Shown piece by piece: positions 1 to 6,143 of a stretch of 15,188 nucleotides of DNA (positions are counted from its first letter, which is position 1; every line of letters starts with the position of its first letter). Both the position numbers and the translations under genes were made by a program. The notes under the pieces are model-generated. The model was not told the origin of the DNA, searched no databases, and saw only the letters and a program-made list of their open reading frames with translations. This DNA is from Bacteroidota bacterium (GTDB lineage: Bacteria; Bacteroidota; Bacteroidia; Chitinophagales; Chitinophagaceae): the NCBI GenBank assembly GCA_023433345.1, contig JAEZDA010000099.1, positions 1 through 15,188 of the forward strand, in the 5' to 3' direction.

Positions 1-11
1 CCGGACTTGCT

Positions 12-19
12 TAATTTTG
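12..19 (+). promoter_or_regulatory. Bacteroidota -7 promoter element
   Basis: The sequence TAATTTTG fits the Bacteroidota sigma-factor -7 consensus TAnnTTTG exactly. It would place transcription start near position 25 and give a leader of about 28 nt before the ATG at 54. The matching -33 element would lie off the left edge, so only half of the promoter can be seen. The A-rich leader without a clear Shine-Dalgarno is usual for this phylum. Confidence 0.5.
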
Positions 20-53
20 CGTCCGATTTATAAAAACCCAAAAATTAACTAAC

Positions 54-563
54 ATGAAAAAGGTATTTTTATTTGCTGCTTTGGTTGCAGCTTCTTTCAC
101 CGGTATCGCGCAGGACGGTGGTTCTGATGTTCGCGGACTGAAATTCAACGGTGGTGTTCACGTTGACATTCCTGTAAGTAACTTAGACAATGCCTCTATC
201 GGTGCGGGTCTTGACATCCTTGGTCAGTATGGCTTTACAGACAACCTGGCTGTAACTCTTGATGCAGGTTATACTTCATTTTTTCCTAAAGAAGTTAATG
301 GGCAAAAAGGTGACAACTTCGGAATTATTCCTATCCGCGCAGGTATTCGTTTTTTCGCAACTCCTCAATTATACATCGGTGCAAAAGGTGGAGTTGGAAT
401 TGGAACTGCTACAGGAAGTGAGACAATGACCGCATATTCTTTCGGAGCTGGTTACATGATGAGTTCTAAACTTGATGTTGGCGCATCTTACGACGGCTAC
501 AGCAAGGGCGGATCAATTGGTGCAATCGGAATCCGCGTAGGTTACTACTTCGGAGGAAAATAA
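54..563 (+). CDS. outer-membrane beta-barrel protein, small OmpA/OmpX-like
   Basis: The product has 169 residues. Residues 1-19 are a Sec signal peptide (MKKVFLFAALVAASFTGIAQ, cleavage probably just before Q20). The rest is a run of amphipathic beta strands rich in Gly and aromatic residues, for example QYGFTDNLAVTLDAGY, IIPIRAGIRFFATPQLYIGA and GAIGIRVGYYFGGK. This matches the small outer-membrane beta-barrel domain families (OMP_b-brl type) common in Bacteroidota. The protein should fold in the outer membrane as a barrel of about eight strands; its ligand or function is unknown. It has its own promoter and terminator, so it is probably transcribed alone. The downstream neighbour is another barrel protein but is not obviously a tandem duplicate. 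Confidence 0.85.
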   Translation: MKKVFLFAALVAASFTGIAQDGGSDVRGLKFNGGVHVDIPVSNLDNASIGAGLDILGQYGFTDNLAVTLDAGYTSFFPKEVNGQKGDNFGIIPIRAGIRFFATPQLYIGAKGGVGIGTATGSETMTAYSFGAGYMMSSKLDVGASYDGYSKGGSIGAIGIRVGYYFGGK

Positions 564-578
564 TTTTGCATAAAATTT

Positions 579-606
579 GGCCTTGTCATTCGCATAGGGC
601 CTTTTT
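579..606 (+). terminator. probable Rho-independent terminator after first barrel gene
   Basis: A 6-bp stem (GGCCTT at 579-584 with AGGGCC at 596-601, one G-T wobble) encloses an 11-nt loop and is followed directly by TTTTT at 602-606. It lies 16 nt after the stop codon of the first barrel gene. The stem is short, so confidence is moderate. Confidence 0.5.
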
Positions 607-623
607 ATAAAATTCACTTAGCG

Positions 624-685
624 TAGTACAATGGGCCGCTATTTGCATAAGTGAAAAAAAATATATAAATTTCGGCCCATTACTA
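624..685. repeat. inverted repeat enclosing the promoter of the second barrel gene
   Basis: The left arm TAGT-AC-AATGGGCCG (624-638) and the right arm CGGCCCATTACTA (673-685) are complementary over 13 bp, with a two-base AC bulge in the left arm. The inner nine pairs are perfect. The 34-bp loop holds the -33 element, and the right arm starts at the last base of the -7 element and covers the likely transcription start. It could be an operator or a structure-forming element. It is unlikely to be a terminator because no T-tract follows. Confidence 0.6.
642..673 (+). promoter_or_regulatory. promoter of second barrel gene (-33 TTTG, -7 TAAATTTC)
   Basis: TTTG at 642-645 is followed after 20 bp by TAAATTTC at 666-673, one base off the TAnnTTTG -7 consensus of Bacteroidota. 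The predicted transcript starts near 680, leaving a leader of about 24 nt before the ATG at 704. The element sits between the arms of the 624-685 inverted repeat. Confidence 0.5.
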
Positions 686-703
686 ACCAAAATCTACGTT
701 ACA

Positions 704-1315
704 ATGAAAAAATTAATCGCAATGATGGCGATCGTCGCCACCAGCAGTGCCGCAATGGCACAAACGGAAGGCTTTACAAAAGGGAGCCTTTTCTTATCTG
801 GAAGTATCGGATTAAGCAGCAACAAAACCCCGGATGGCGCTGATGAGGTCAAAACAACCTCTTTCAACTTTAGCCCACGCCTTGGTTATTTTGTAAGCAG
901 CAATATCGCAGTTGGTATCAATGCTTCTATCGGAAGTACAAAATATACCAACACCGGAACTGATGGAGAAACAAAGGACATGGAGATGACCCTTGGTGTA
1001 TTTGGACGTTACTATTTTAACCCTGCTAACAAATTCTCAATGTTCCTTAACCTTGGCGCTGATTACGTTGCTGACAAGAGAACAACTGAATTTGGCGGTC
1101 TTGAAACTGAATTCAAAGAAAGTGGCTTCCAGGCTGGACTGGCTCCGGGCCTTCACTACTTTATCTCTAATCGTCTCGCTTTGGAAACTTCAGTTGGTCT
1201 GTTAGGTTTCCGCTCAATGAAGCCTGATGTTGATAATGCAGAAGCAACAACTGACTTCGATTTCAACCTGGGATTGAACAACCTGAGCTTCGGTATTGTT
1301 TACAAACTGAAGTAA
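704..1315 (+). CDS. outer-membrane beta-barrel protein
   Basis: The product has 203 residues. Residues 1-19 form a signal peptide (MKKLIAMMAIVATSSAAMA, cleavage before Q20). Repeated amphipathic strands follow, such as FNFSPRLGYFVSSNIAVGI, MTLGVFGRYYF, FSMFLNLGADYVAD and LAPGLHYFISNRLALETSV, and the protein ends in a strand LSFGIVYKLK. The layout fits an outer-membrane beta-barrel domain protein with 8-10 strands. Such proteins are common in Bacteroidota and rarely have a known substrate. It is flanked by its own promoter and a strong terminator, so it should be monocistronic. The promoter lies inside an inverted repeat, which suggests that its expression is controlled. It resembles the upstream barrel gene only in general class. 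Confidence 0.85.
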   Translation: MKKLIAMMAIVATSSAAMAQTEGFTKGSLFLSGSIGLSSNKTPDGADEVKTTSFNFSPRLGYFVSSNIAVGINASIGSTKYTNTGTDGETKDMEMTLGVFGRYYFNPANKFSMFLNLGADYVADKRTTEFGGLETEFKESGFQAGLAPGLHYFISNRLALETSVGLLGFRSMKPDVDNAEATTDFDFNLGLNNLSFGIVYKLK

Positions 1316-1336
1316 TAAGTTCGTATAGTTTTAAAG

Positions 1337-1364
1337 AAAGGTCGTTTTTTAACGACCTTTTTTT
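1337..1364 (+). terminator. strong Rho-independent terminator
   Basis: A perfect 10-bp stem, AAAGGTCGTT (1337-1346) with AACGACCTTT (1351-1360), has a TTTT loop and runs into a T-tract ending at 1364. It starts 21 nt after the stop codon of the second barrel gene. The symmetric A/T flanks would allow it to work on both strands. Confidence 0.85.
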
Positions 1365-1365
1365 A

Positions 1366-1475
1366 TTGGGGCGTGTCCCCGACGCCCGCATTTGCGGGGT
1401 CGGGGCCGGGCTGATCCGCTGTATCTCCCGCCCGGCGGCCGGGAGGATGCCGCTTCCATCCCTCACGCGAGGATT
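1366..1475. repeat. GC-rich structured repeat, Bacteroidota dispersed-repeat type
   Basis: This block is far richer in GC than its surroundings. It has two hairpins: 1377-1383 with 1399-1405, extended inside by 1385-1389 with 1394-1398 (about 12 bp with one bulge), and CTCCCG 1425-1430 with CGGGAG 1440-1445. Between and after them are single-stranded blocks such as GGGCTGATCCGCTGTATCTC and GGATGCCGCTTCCATCCCTC. From memory, near-identical blocks (GGGCTATCCGCT, GGATGCCGCTTC, ATCCCTCACGC) occur in many copies between genes in Chitinophagia and related Bacteroidota. This is recollection, not a search. No coding function is likely; open frames through it are by-products of its composition. Confidence 0.6.
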
Positions 1476-1689
1476 GGGCGGAATTGTTTATTAGTTTTTT
1501 GATTTGTTGGTTAAAAGGGGCGTACTACATGCATTAAAACGCTCATGGCTATGCGCAGTTTGGATAGGAGTTCCATCGGCCGGCTTGGCCACTAAAGAGC
1601 GTATTTATTAAAACCAAGATGCAAATGTTCAGCAGAATTCCAAACGCTGAATGGCAATCGTCATTCGCTCAATTGCGCATGAGCCGTGG
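1476..1689. other. non-coding stretch, nothing recognised
   Basis: No convincing gene, tRNA or known RNA is visible. The only structure I see is loose: ACGCTC near 1539 faces GAGCGT near 1600, and a block rich in GCTCATG and TGCGC near 1540-1556 is partly repeated in inverted form near 1672-1685. Neither is long enough to name an element. With the neighbouring repeat and the decayed toxin gene it reads as degraded accessory DNA. Confidence 0.4.
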
Positions 1690-1978
1690 TTACCTTTTCA
1701 ATGCAAAGGAAATTCTGTAAAGTTCGTCTGTTGAAATTAGCCTATCCCAACCATTTTTTTTCAGGCCTTTTAAAAGAGCTTTATCACCGGTCCAGAATCT
1801 ACCACGAATGTGCTCAGTCAATGCCACAAATTCTGTGTCATCAATATCCGAGTCTTTAATTAATTCCTCAGCGAGTTGGTAGAACTTAACTGGAATTAAT
1901 TCGACATTAATAAATTTAATTTTCGAAGTAATAAGTGAGGATGCTTTATACAATATTGGTGTCCACAACAATTCTCAG
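1690..1978 (-). pseudogene. decayed PIN-domain toxin (VapC-like), middle deleted and frame broken
   Basis: The C-terminal half is clear in one frame: residues IDDTEFVALTEHI and WTGDKALLKGLKKNGW are the distal acidic cluster and the WTGDK block of the PIN ribonuclease family. The N-terminal block survives in another frame, RIVVDTNIV read from 1975 down to 1949, giving the first catalytic Asp of PIN proteins. A TAA follows at 1948-1946. About 50 residues between the two blocks, including the usual mid-domain Glu, are missing compared with a typical PIN toxin of about 130-140 residues. The expected ATG overlapping the antitoxin stop reads CTG (1978-1976). The only start for the C-terminal frame is a TTG at 1971, and that product would lack the VDTN block. 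I therefore read it as an inactive remnant of the toxin of a toxin-antitoxin pair. A sequencing error could explain a stop or a frameshift but not the missing middle. Confidence 0.75.
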
Positions 1979-2178
1979 AAACCAAGTTTCCTTTTGGTTT
2001 TCGCCCAACGACCCTTTTTAATTTTTTTGACCAGGGCATCAACTTCTTTTTGTGTAGCCTTTGATTTTATAGCCACTTCCTTAAAAGCTAATAAGTTTGC
2101 AATGTCCTGGAGGACGTCCAAATTCGTGGAAGACGGAAGCCGGAAAATTACTTCGTTCTTGGTTCTTTCAATTCGCAT
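1975..2178 (-). CDS. antitoxin partner of the PIN-domain toxin remnant
   Basis: The product has 67 residues. It opens with a short beta segment (RIERTKNEVIFRLPSS), continues with a helix (LDVLQDIANLLAFKEVAIKS), and ends in a basic tail (KKIKKGRWAKTKRKLGF). Small proteins of this form, with a conserved KGRW/KGWW-like tail, are encoded just before PIN-domain genes in Bacteroidota and are taken to be their antitoxins. The stop codon directly abuts or overlaps the old toxin start, the normal arrangement of such pairs. With the toxin broken it is an orphan antitoxin. A weak promoter candidate lies upstream: TATATTTA (2200-2193) with TTTA about 19 bp further up. The family assignment rests on pattern and context. 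Confidence 0.65.
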   Translation of the reverse strand: MRIERTKNEVIFRLPSSTNLDVLQDIANLLAFKEVAIKSKATQKEVDALVKKIKKGRWAKTKRKLGF

Positions 2179-2373
2179 GCTGAACGTTTCTGTAAATATA
2201 CTGCATTTTAGAAGTGTCCTAAAGTTGAAAAGATTTGTTGTGATAATCGTAACCTTCGTACAACTCCAAAACAGCAGAGGCTTTTAGAAGATGAATTAAA
2301 ATTTTCTCAGGACAGCAATGGTCCTTACTCCTAAATCGTAATCCGTCAACCGAAAATCTCTAATAGCCCTGCT

Positions 2374-2401
2374 CCCTGCACCTTGCATCTTGCAGCCTGC
2401 T
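2374..2401. repeat. heptad array (unit CYYTGCA), 4 units
   Basis: The units are CCCTGCA, CCTTGCA, TCTTGCA and GCCTGCT, with an exact 7-bp period. The array ends six bases from the dapB stop codon, so it lies in the 3' untranslated part of dapB. The 195 bp to its left, up to the antitoxin start, show no gene. Confidence 0.65.
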
Positions 2402-2406
2402 TGCGA

Positions 2407-3126
2407 TCAAAACCCCAGCACTTCCTTCATACTCAGAACACCTTTGCGCTTAAACGCATACTCAGCGGCAATTACGGCCCCGGTTGCAAAGCCTTCGCGA
2501 TTGTGTGCCGTGTGAATGATCTCTATATCATCTACCGGTGAGGCATAAACGATGCGATGGGTTCCCGGGGCGGGATCTTTTCTTACAGACCTTATCCTGA
2601 TCTTTTCTTCATCGCGTTCTTCTTCGTTTATGGTCCAGGCGGTTTTTACTTCGGATTCTTTTATGATCTGTTCAGCAAGTGTAATTGCTGTTCCGCTCGG
2701 CGCATCTTTTTTCTGCGTATGATGTATCTCTTCAATACTCACATTGTATTCTTTCTGCGCTGCCATTAACCGGGCAAGTTTCATGTTCAGCTCAAAGAAA
2801 ATATTTACTCCAATACTAAAATTGCTTGCGTAAAGAAATGTTCCATTTCGCTCACGGCACAGATCTTCAATTTCATTTAATCGATGAAGCCAGCCCGTAC
2901 TGCCGGAGATTACTGGAATGCCAGCTTCTAAACATGTTCTGATATTCGATGCGGCACTTTCAGGACCTGTGAATTCAATGGCAACATCGCACTCATTTAA
3001 ATTTTTTGCATTGAGCTGATCACTGTTTGAAGAAGAGATCTTCAGCCTAACATTATGTCCGCGCTTGCTGGCAATGGATTCAATTGTTTTTCCCATTTTG
3101 CCGTAACCGATAAGGGCGAGATTCAT
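2407..3126 (-). CDS. dapB: 4-hydroxy-tetrahydrodipicolinate reductase
   Basis: DapB reduces 4-hydroxy-tetrahydrodipicolinate to tetrahydrodipicolinate with NAD(P)H in the cytosol, a step of the diaminopimelate/lysine pathway that feeds peptidoglycan and lysine synthesis. The 239-residue protein starts with the nucleotide-binding loop GYGKMGK (residues 7-13). It has the EFTGPES and SGSTGW blocks of the Rossmann domain (51-57, 74-79). The substrate-binding signature HHTQKKDAPSGTA (135-147) supplies the catalytic His135 and Lys139, which correspond to His159 and Lys163 of the E. coli enzyme as I recall it. The length is typical for Bacteroidota, shorter than the roughly 270 residues of proteobacterial forms. 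It is the last gene of the parA-parB-DUF5683 cluster, 106 bp after the DUF5683 gene, and that gap is mostly heptad arrays. Confidence 0.96.
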   Translation of the reverse strand: MNLALIGYGKMGKTIESIASKRGHNVRLKISSSNSDQLNAKNLNECDVAIEFTGPESAASNIRTCLEAGIPVISGSTGWLHRLNEIEDLCRERNGTFLYASNFSIGVNIFFELNMKLARLMAAQKEYNVSIEEIHHTQKKDAPSGTAITLAEQIIKESEVKTAWTINEEERDEEKIRIRSVRKDPAPGTHRIVYASPVDDIEIIHTAHNREGFATGAVIAAEYAFKRKGVLSMKEVLGF

Positions 3127-3131
3127 GAAGT

Positions 3132-3166
3132 CAATTAAAAATTAAAAAGTAAAAATTAAAAAGTAA
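3132..3166. repeat. heptad array (units AAATTAA / AAAGTAA), 5 units
   Basis: The units are CAATTAA, AAATTAA, AAAGTAA, AAATTAA and AAAGTAA, a strict 7-bp period with two alternating unit types. It starts six bases upstream of the dapB start codon and so would form most of the dapB leader. Its A/T-rich content could also help initiation, but the period is too regular to be composition alone. Confidence 0.6.
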
Positions 3167-3210
3167 AAATGACAGATTTGTGTTTCCCGCGCAAGAACCT
3201 GGAACAACAG

Positions 3211-3235
3211 ACTACCAACTACAAACTACAAACTA
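3211..3235. repeat. heptad array (unit ACTACAA) overlapping the DUF5683 stop codon
   Basis: The units are ACTACCA, ACTACAA and ACTACAA, followed by the partial unit ACTA. The last CTA (3233-3235) is the TAG stop codon of the DUF5683 gene read on the minus strand. The preceding ACAACAG (3204-3210) may be a diverged unit. Confidence 0.65.
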
Positions 3236-3826
3236 TCTTATCTTCAACACAAACGAAACCCCCGTGGTATTCGCCATTTCACTCTTGCCGGTCTTAATTT
3301 GAAAACTGAGGTCGTCGCTCACGTCAAATGTTTTAAGGTGTGCGTCTACTGCAGCGTCTACTACATTTAAGCCCCAGAACAAAATAAAGAACAGTGCTGA
3401 GTAATCCATGTTCTGCCTCACTGCATTCCGGAATGTGCGGATACGGTCAGGCTGGTCTTTTACTGTAAAATATGGTTGCTTAATGAGATAGTCGTTCGAT
3501 TCATCTCCATCTGTGGCAAGTTTGTAGGCTTCACGGGCATCACGGAATTGCCCAAGGTTGCGGAAGAAAAGGTAGGTGGTTGTGCCCAGGGCGCCATAAA
3601 CCAGGGGTATCTTCCAATATTTTTTATTGGTCGCTTGTCCCCATCCCGGCACAAATGCGGAACGCCGTATTGCAATATTCGGATTATACTTTTTCTCAGC
3701 GCCCAACTCGATTCCTTTCGTGCTTATCACCGAAGCTGTACTGTCCAACACAAGACTATCCTTTTGTGCCATTGAAAACGCCGGCAGTAGCGATATCATC
3801 ATTGCAATAATGAAAAAGCGGAACAT
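3233..3826 (-). CDS. DUF5683 domain membrane protein
   Basis: The product has 197 residues. Residues 1-20 are a signal peptide (MFRFFIIAMMISLLPAFSMA, before QKD). The DUF5683 core follows: AIRRSAFVPGWGQATNKKYW (52-71), then a hydrophobic segment IPLVYGALGTTTYLFF, a charged helical part with REAYKLAT and the RTFRNAVRQNMDYS motif, and a second hydrophobic segment ALFFILFWGLNVVDAAVDAHL. It is probably an envelope or inner-membrane protein; its function is not known. Its ATG shares one base with the TGA of parB (TGATG), which implies translational coupling. The order parA, parB, DUF5683, dapB is, as I recall, common in Bacteroidota, which suggests a conserved but unexplained link with chromosome partition or envelope growth. 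Confidence 0.9.
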   Translation of the reverse strand: MFRFFIIAMMISLLPAFSMAQKDSLVLDSTASVISTKGIELGAEKKYNPNIAIRRSAFVPGWGQATNKKYWKIPLVYGALGTTTYLFFRNLGQFRDAREAYKLATDGDESNDYLIKQPYFTVKDQPDRIRTFRNAVRQNMDYSALFFILFWGLNVVDAAVDAHLKTFDVSDDLSFQIKTGKSEMANTTGVSFVLKIR

Positions 3827-4725
3827 CAGTTTACTTTGATGTTTAGTTTTTCCAAAAGTCCGTTTAACTCATCCAAAGAAAAATATTCAAATTGAATACT
3901 TCCGTGTCCTTTTTTATTATGCACCATTTTCACCTTCGTGCTGTAGGCTGAAGCTATATTGTCTTCGATCTTCCTGAAGGCCGGTGGCAAAGATGATTTC
4001 GTAGGCACCTTTGATGAACCGGGCGTATACATTTTTCTTACAAGTTCTTCTGTTTGACGAACTGAAAGTCCTTTTTTCCTGATCTCTGAAAAAATGAAAA
4101 GCTGTTTATCAACATGGTCTACGTTGATCAATGCGCGTGCATGCCCCATTGAAATCACACCATTTCGAACGGCCACCTGTATATCTGGCGGCAACTTCAA
4201 AAGCCGCATGTAATTAGTAACCGTACTTCTTTCCTTTCCCATTCTTTCGGCAACCTGTTCCTGTGTATAATCCAGGTCATCCATCAGTCTTTTATAGCTG
4301 AGCGCTATCTCGATAGCATTTAAGTTTTCACGTTGCAGGTTTTCCAAAAGGGCCAGTTCGAGAATCGTACTGTCATCGCTTTGTCTCACATATACGGGCA
4401 CATCTTTCAGTCCCGCAATTTTTGCAGCACGCAATCTTCTTTCACCCGCTATCAACTTGTATTTCCCTCCGGCCATTGGTGAAACCGTCAGCGGTTGAAT
4501 GATGTTGTGCATCTTGATGCTTGCTGCAAGTTCGCTTAACGCTTCTTCGTCAAAATCTTTACGCGGCTGGTCGGGGTTGGCTATAATTTCGTCTACCGCT
4601 ACCCGTTGGGTGGCCGTCGTTTTTTCAACAACATCCTGCTTTAGATGTCCTGAGGTTGTTTTCAGGTCATTATCAATATTTTGCAGTAAACTGCGTATTC
4701 CTTTTCCGAGAGCGTCTTTTTTCAT
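3826..4725 (-). CDS. parB: chromosome-partitioning protein ParB (Spo0J/Noc family)
   Basis: ParB is the CTP-dependent DNA clamp that loads at parS sites near the origin and is moved by ParA. The 299-residue protein has the usual N-terminal ALGKGIRSLL segment that touches ParA, a ParB/Srx nuclease-like domain at about 40-125 with the CTP-binding GERR (94-97) and the ENLQREN block (118-124), and a helix-turn-helix (YTQEQVAERMGKERSTVTNY, 143-162) for parS. A C-terminal dimerisation segment covers about 255-299. I see no parS-like palindrome in the window with certainty. It is separated from parA by an S23-type gene rather than lying directly after it, and it overlaps the next gene by one base. 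Confidence 0.95.
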   Translation of the reverse strand: MKKDALGKGIRSLLQNIDNDLKTTSGHLKQDVVEKTTATQRVAVDEIIANPDQPRKDFDEEALSELAASIKMHNIIQPLTVSPMAGGKYKLIAGERRLRAAKIAGLKDVPVYVRQSDDSTILELALLENLQRENLNAIEIALSYKRLMDDLDYTQEQVAERMGKERSTVTNYMRLLKLPPDIQVAVRNGVISMGHARALINVDHVDKQLFIFSEIRKKGLSVRQTEELVRKMYTPGSSKVPTKSSLPPAFRKIEDNIASAYSTKVKMVHNKKGHGSIQFEYFSLDELNGLLEKLNIKVN

Positions 4726-4737
4726 TAGTATATCTTT

Positions 4738-4772
4738 AGTCGGTAGTCTTTAGTCGTTAGTCTGTAGTCTTC
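4738..4772. repeat. heptad array (unit AGTCNNT), 5 units, left flank of S23-type gene
   Basis: The units are AGTCGGT, AGTCTTT, AGTCGTT, AGTCTGT and AGTCTTC, with exact 7-bp spacing. Read on the other strand they are of the GACTACA/GACTAAC type, the same family as the array at 5260-5322 but in inverted orientation. It lies 31 bp after the S23-type stop codon and 12 bp before the parB start. Confidence 0.7.
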
Positions 4773-4803
4773 GGCCAAAACCAAAGGAAAATATGATTAC
4801 AGA

Positions 4804-5166
4804 TCACATAAACTTCTCAGGCTGTTGAGTCATGAAAGACAACATTCTCCCTACCTCTTCATTCCGGCTGCGAAGATCAATATAATCTTCTTCACTTAAA
4901 AATTTTAGGTCTTTCGAAAAGTCAAGCCAAACTCCGGTCTCGTTGTTTTCGCTTAAGCAGTCTGAAAGTTTGGAGAGAAAATGGTTCCGATATTTTCTTT
5001 GCCGGTAAGATTCCGCAAAGTTCGCGCAAACGGATTTAGAAGAACGCCTAATCTGGCTAATCATCCCGAATTTTTCTTCGCGTGGGAATTTTTGAGTGAT
5101 CAAATGAATATCAAGAGCCAGGCGGTAAGCTTTTTGGTAAACTATTAAATCTGTAAATCGGCCCAT
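4804..5166 (-). CDS. four-helix-bundle protein, 23S rRNA intervening-sequence (S23) family
   Basis: The product has 120 residues and is all-helical. It shows the family pattern: FTDLIVYQKAYRLALDI (4-20), FPREEKFGMISQIRRSSKSV (27-46), NFAESYRQRKYRNHFLSKLS (49-68) and the ET..WLDF stretch near 76-84. Proteins of this fold are known from intervening sequences inserted in 23S rRNA genes, and the accessory protein Avd of diversity-generating retroelements has a related fold. Free-standing copies are widespread in Bacteroidota and their role is unknown; they may bind RNA or DNA. The gene lies between parA and parB on the same strand, and on each side is an array of 7-bp units in opposite orientation. 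This looks like a cassette placed into the par operon. Confidence 0.88.
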   Translation of the reverse strand: MGRFTDLIVYQKAYRLALDIHLITQKFPREEKFGMISQIRRSSKSVCANFAESYRQRKYRNHFLSKLSDCLSENNETGVWLDFSKDLKFLSEEDYIDLRSRNEEVGRMLSFMTQQPEKFM

Positions 5167-5259
5167 TGCAACATCATTTAAAAGGCAAAAGTGGAGATTT
5201 CCTGGAGATAATTTTGGGAGATACCCATTTTTAACACTGTTGGGTAACCCCGTACAACA

Positions 5260-5322
5260 GGCTACAGACTACAGGCTACAGACTACTGACTACTAACTAC
5301 CAACTACCAACTACCAACTACT
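5260..5322. repeat. heptad array, 9 units, right flank of S23-type gene and overlapping the parA stop
   Basis: Nine consecutive 7-bp units run without a break: GGCTACA, GACTACA, GGCTACA, GACTACT twice, AACTACC three times and AACTACT. The last unit includes the TAG stop codon of parA (5318-5320, minus strand). All share an NRCTACN core. The array is the inverted counterpart of the one at 4738-4772. Confidence 0.85.
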
Positions 5323-6118
5323 CCAGAATCTTCTCTTCCTGCGCGATTCGGGTCATATTATTCTTCTGCAAAATTTCCTTGGCGAGATTAAGGTAGTTCA
5401 CGGCTCCTTTGCTGTCGGAATCGTAAAGAATTACCGGTTTGCCGAAGCTTGGCGCCTCGCTTAGGCGGGTGTTGCGGTGGATAATGCTGTTGAAGACCAT
5501 TTCCTCAAAATGTTTGCGCACTTCGCTCACAACCTGGTTGCAAAGGCGAAGGCGACCGTCATACATGGTCATAAGAATACCTTCTATCTTCAGCTCAGGG
5601 TTGAGTCGGTTTTGTACGATTTTCACGGTGTTAAGCAATTTTCCCAGTCCTTCCAACGCAAAAAATTCCGTTTGAACGGGAATCACTACGCTATCAGCCG
5701 CCACGAGGGCGTTAACGGTGATAAGCCCGAGGGAGGGAGAACAGTCAATTACAATAAAGTCATATTCATCTCTAACGGGTTCGAGAATTTGCTTTAACAC
5801 ACTTTCGCGACTCGGGTAGTTGATCATTTCAATTTCGGCGCCTACAAGGTCAATATGAGAGGGGATCAGGTCGAGATAAGGAAGTGCTGTTTTGAGGATT
5901 ACATCAGCGCCCGTCGCTTCGTTCACCATGCAATCGTAGAGGCTGCGGGTAACATTATGAAGGTCGAAACCTACACCCGTAGTACTATTCGCCTGCGGAT
6001 CGGCATCTACCAAAAGAGTTCTGTATTCCAGAATGGCAAAGCTGGCCGCCAGGTTAATAGCTGTTGTTGTTTTTCCTACTCCGCCTTTTTGGTTCGCAAT
6101 TCCTATTATTCTTGCCAC
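5318..6118 (-). CDS. parA: chromosome-partitioning ATPase ParA (Soj)
   Basis: ParA binds DNA non-specifically in its ATP form and moves ParB-parS complexes, placing replicated origins. The 266-residue protein has the deviant Walker A motif KGGVGKTT (11-18), the second signature LLVDADPQAN (35-44), and Walker B FIVIDCSPSLG (121-131), all typical of chromosomal ParA/MinD-type ATPases. The start is a GTG at 6118-6116, which gives MARIIGIANQ; a TAA two codons upstream excludes an earlier start. The gene follows the UPF0173 gene by 25 bp and probably shares its transcript. Its TAG stop lies inside a heptad array, so the last residues (EEKILE) may have been shaped by array growth. Confidence 0.96.
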   Translation of the reverse strand: MARIIGIANQKGGVGKTTTAINLAASFAILEYRTLLVDADPQANSTTGVGFDLHNVTRSLYDCMVNEATGADVILKTALPYLDLIPSHIDLVGAEIEMINYPSRESVLKQILEPVRDEYDFIVIDCSPSLGLITVNALVAADSVVIPVQTEFFALEGLGKLLNTVKIVQNRLNPELKIEGILMTMYDGRLRLCNQVVSEVRKHFEEMVFNSIIHRNTRLSEAPSFGKPVILYDSDSKGAVNYLNLAKEILQKNNMTRIAQEEKILE

Positions 6119-6143
6119 TATTTATAATTATTGATATGATATT

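Noticed and set aside
1263..1466. Minus-strand open frame of 67 codons
   Set aside because: It covers the end of the second barrel gene, the terminator hairpin and the GC-rich repeat. It is a product of composition and has no protein character.
1690..1971. PIN-domain C-terminal half as an intact gene starting at TTG 1971
   Set aside because: The start is poor, the first residues do not match the family, and the VDTN block is present just upstream in another frame, which marks it as a remnant.
2205..2225. Possible insertion-sequence end (AGTGTCCTAAAG)
   Set aside because: It resembles transposon ends in general style, but there is no partner inverted repeat, target duplication or transposase fragment nearby.
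5260..5322. Heptad array as CRISPR or CRISPR-like array
   Set aside because: The units are contiguous 7-mers without spacers, and no cas genes are present.
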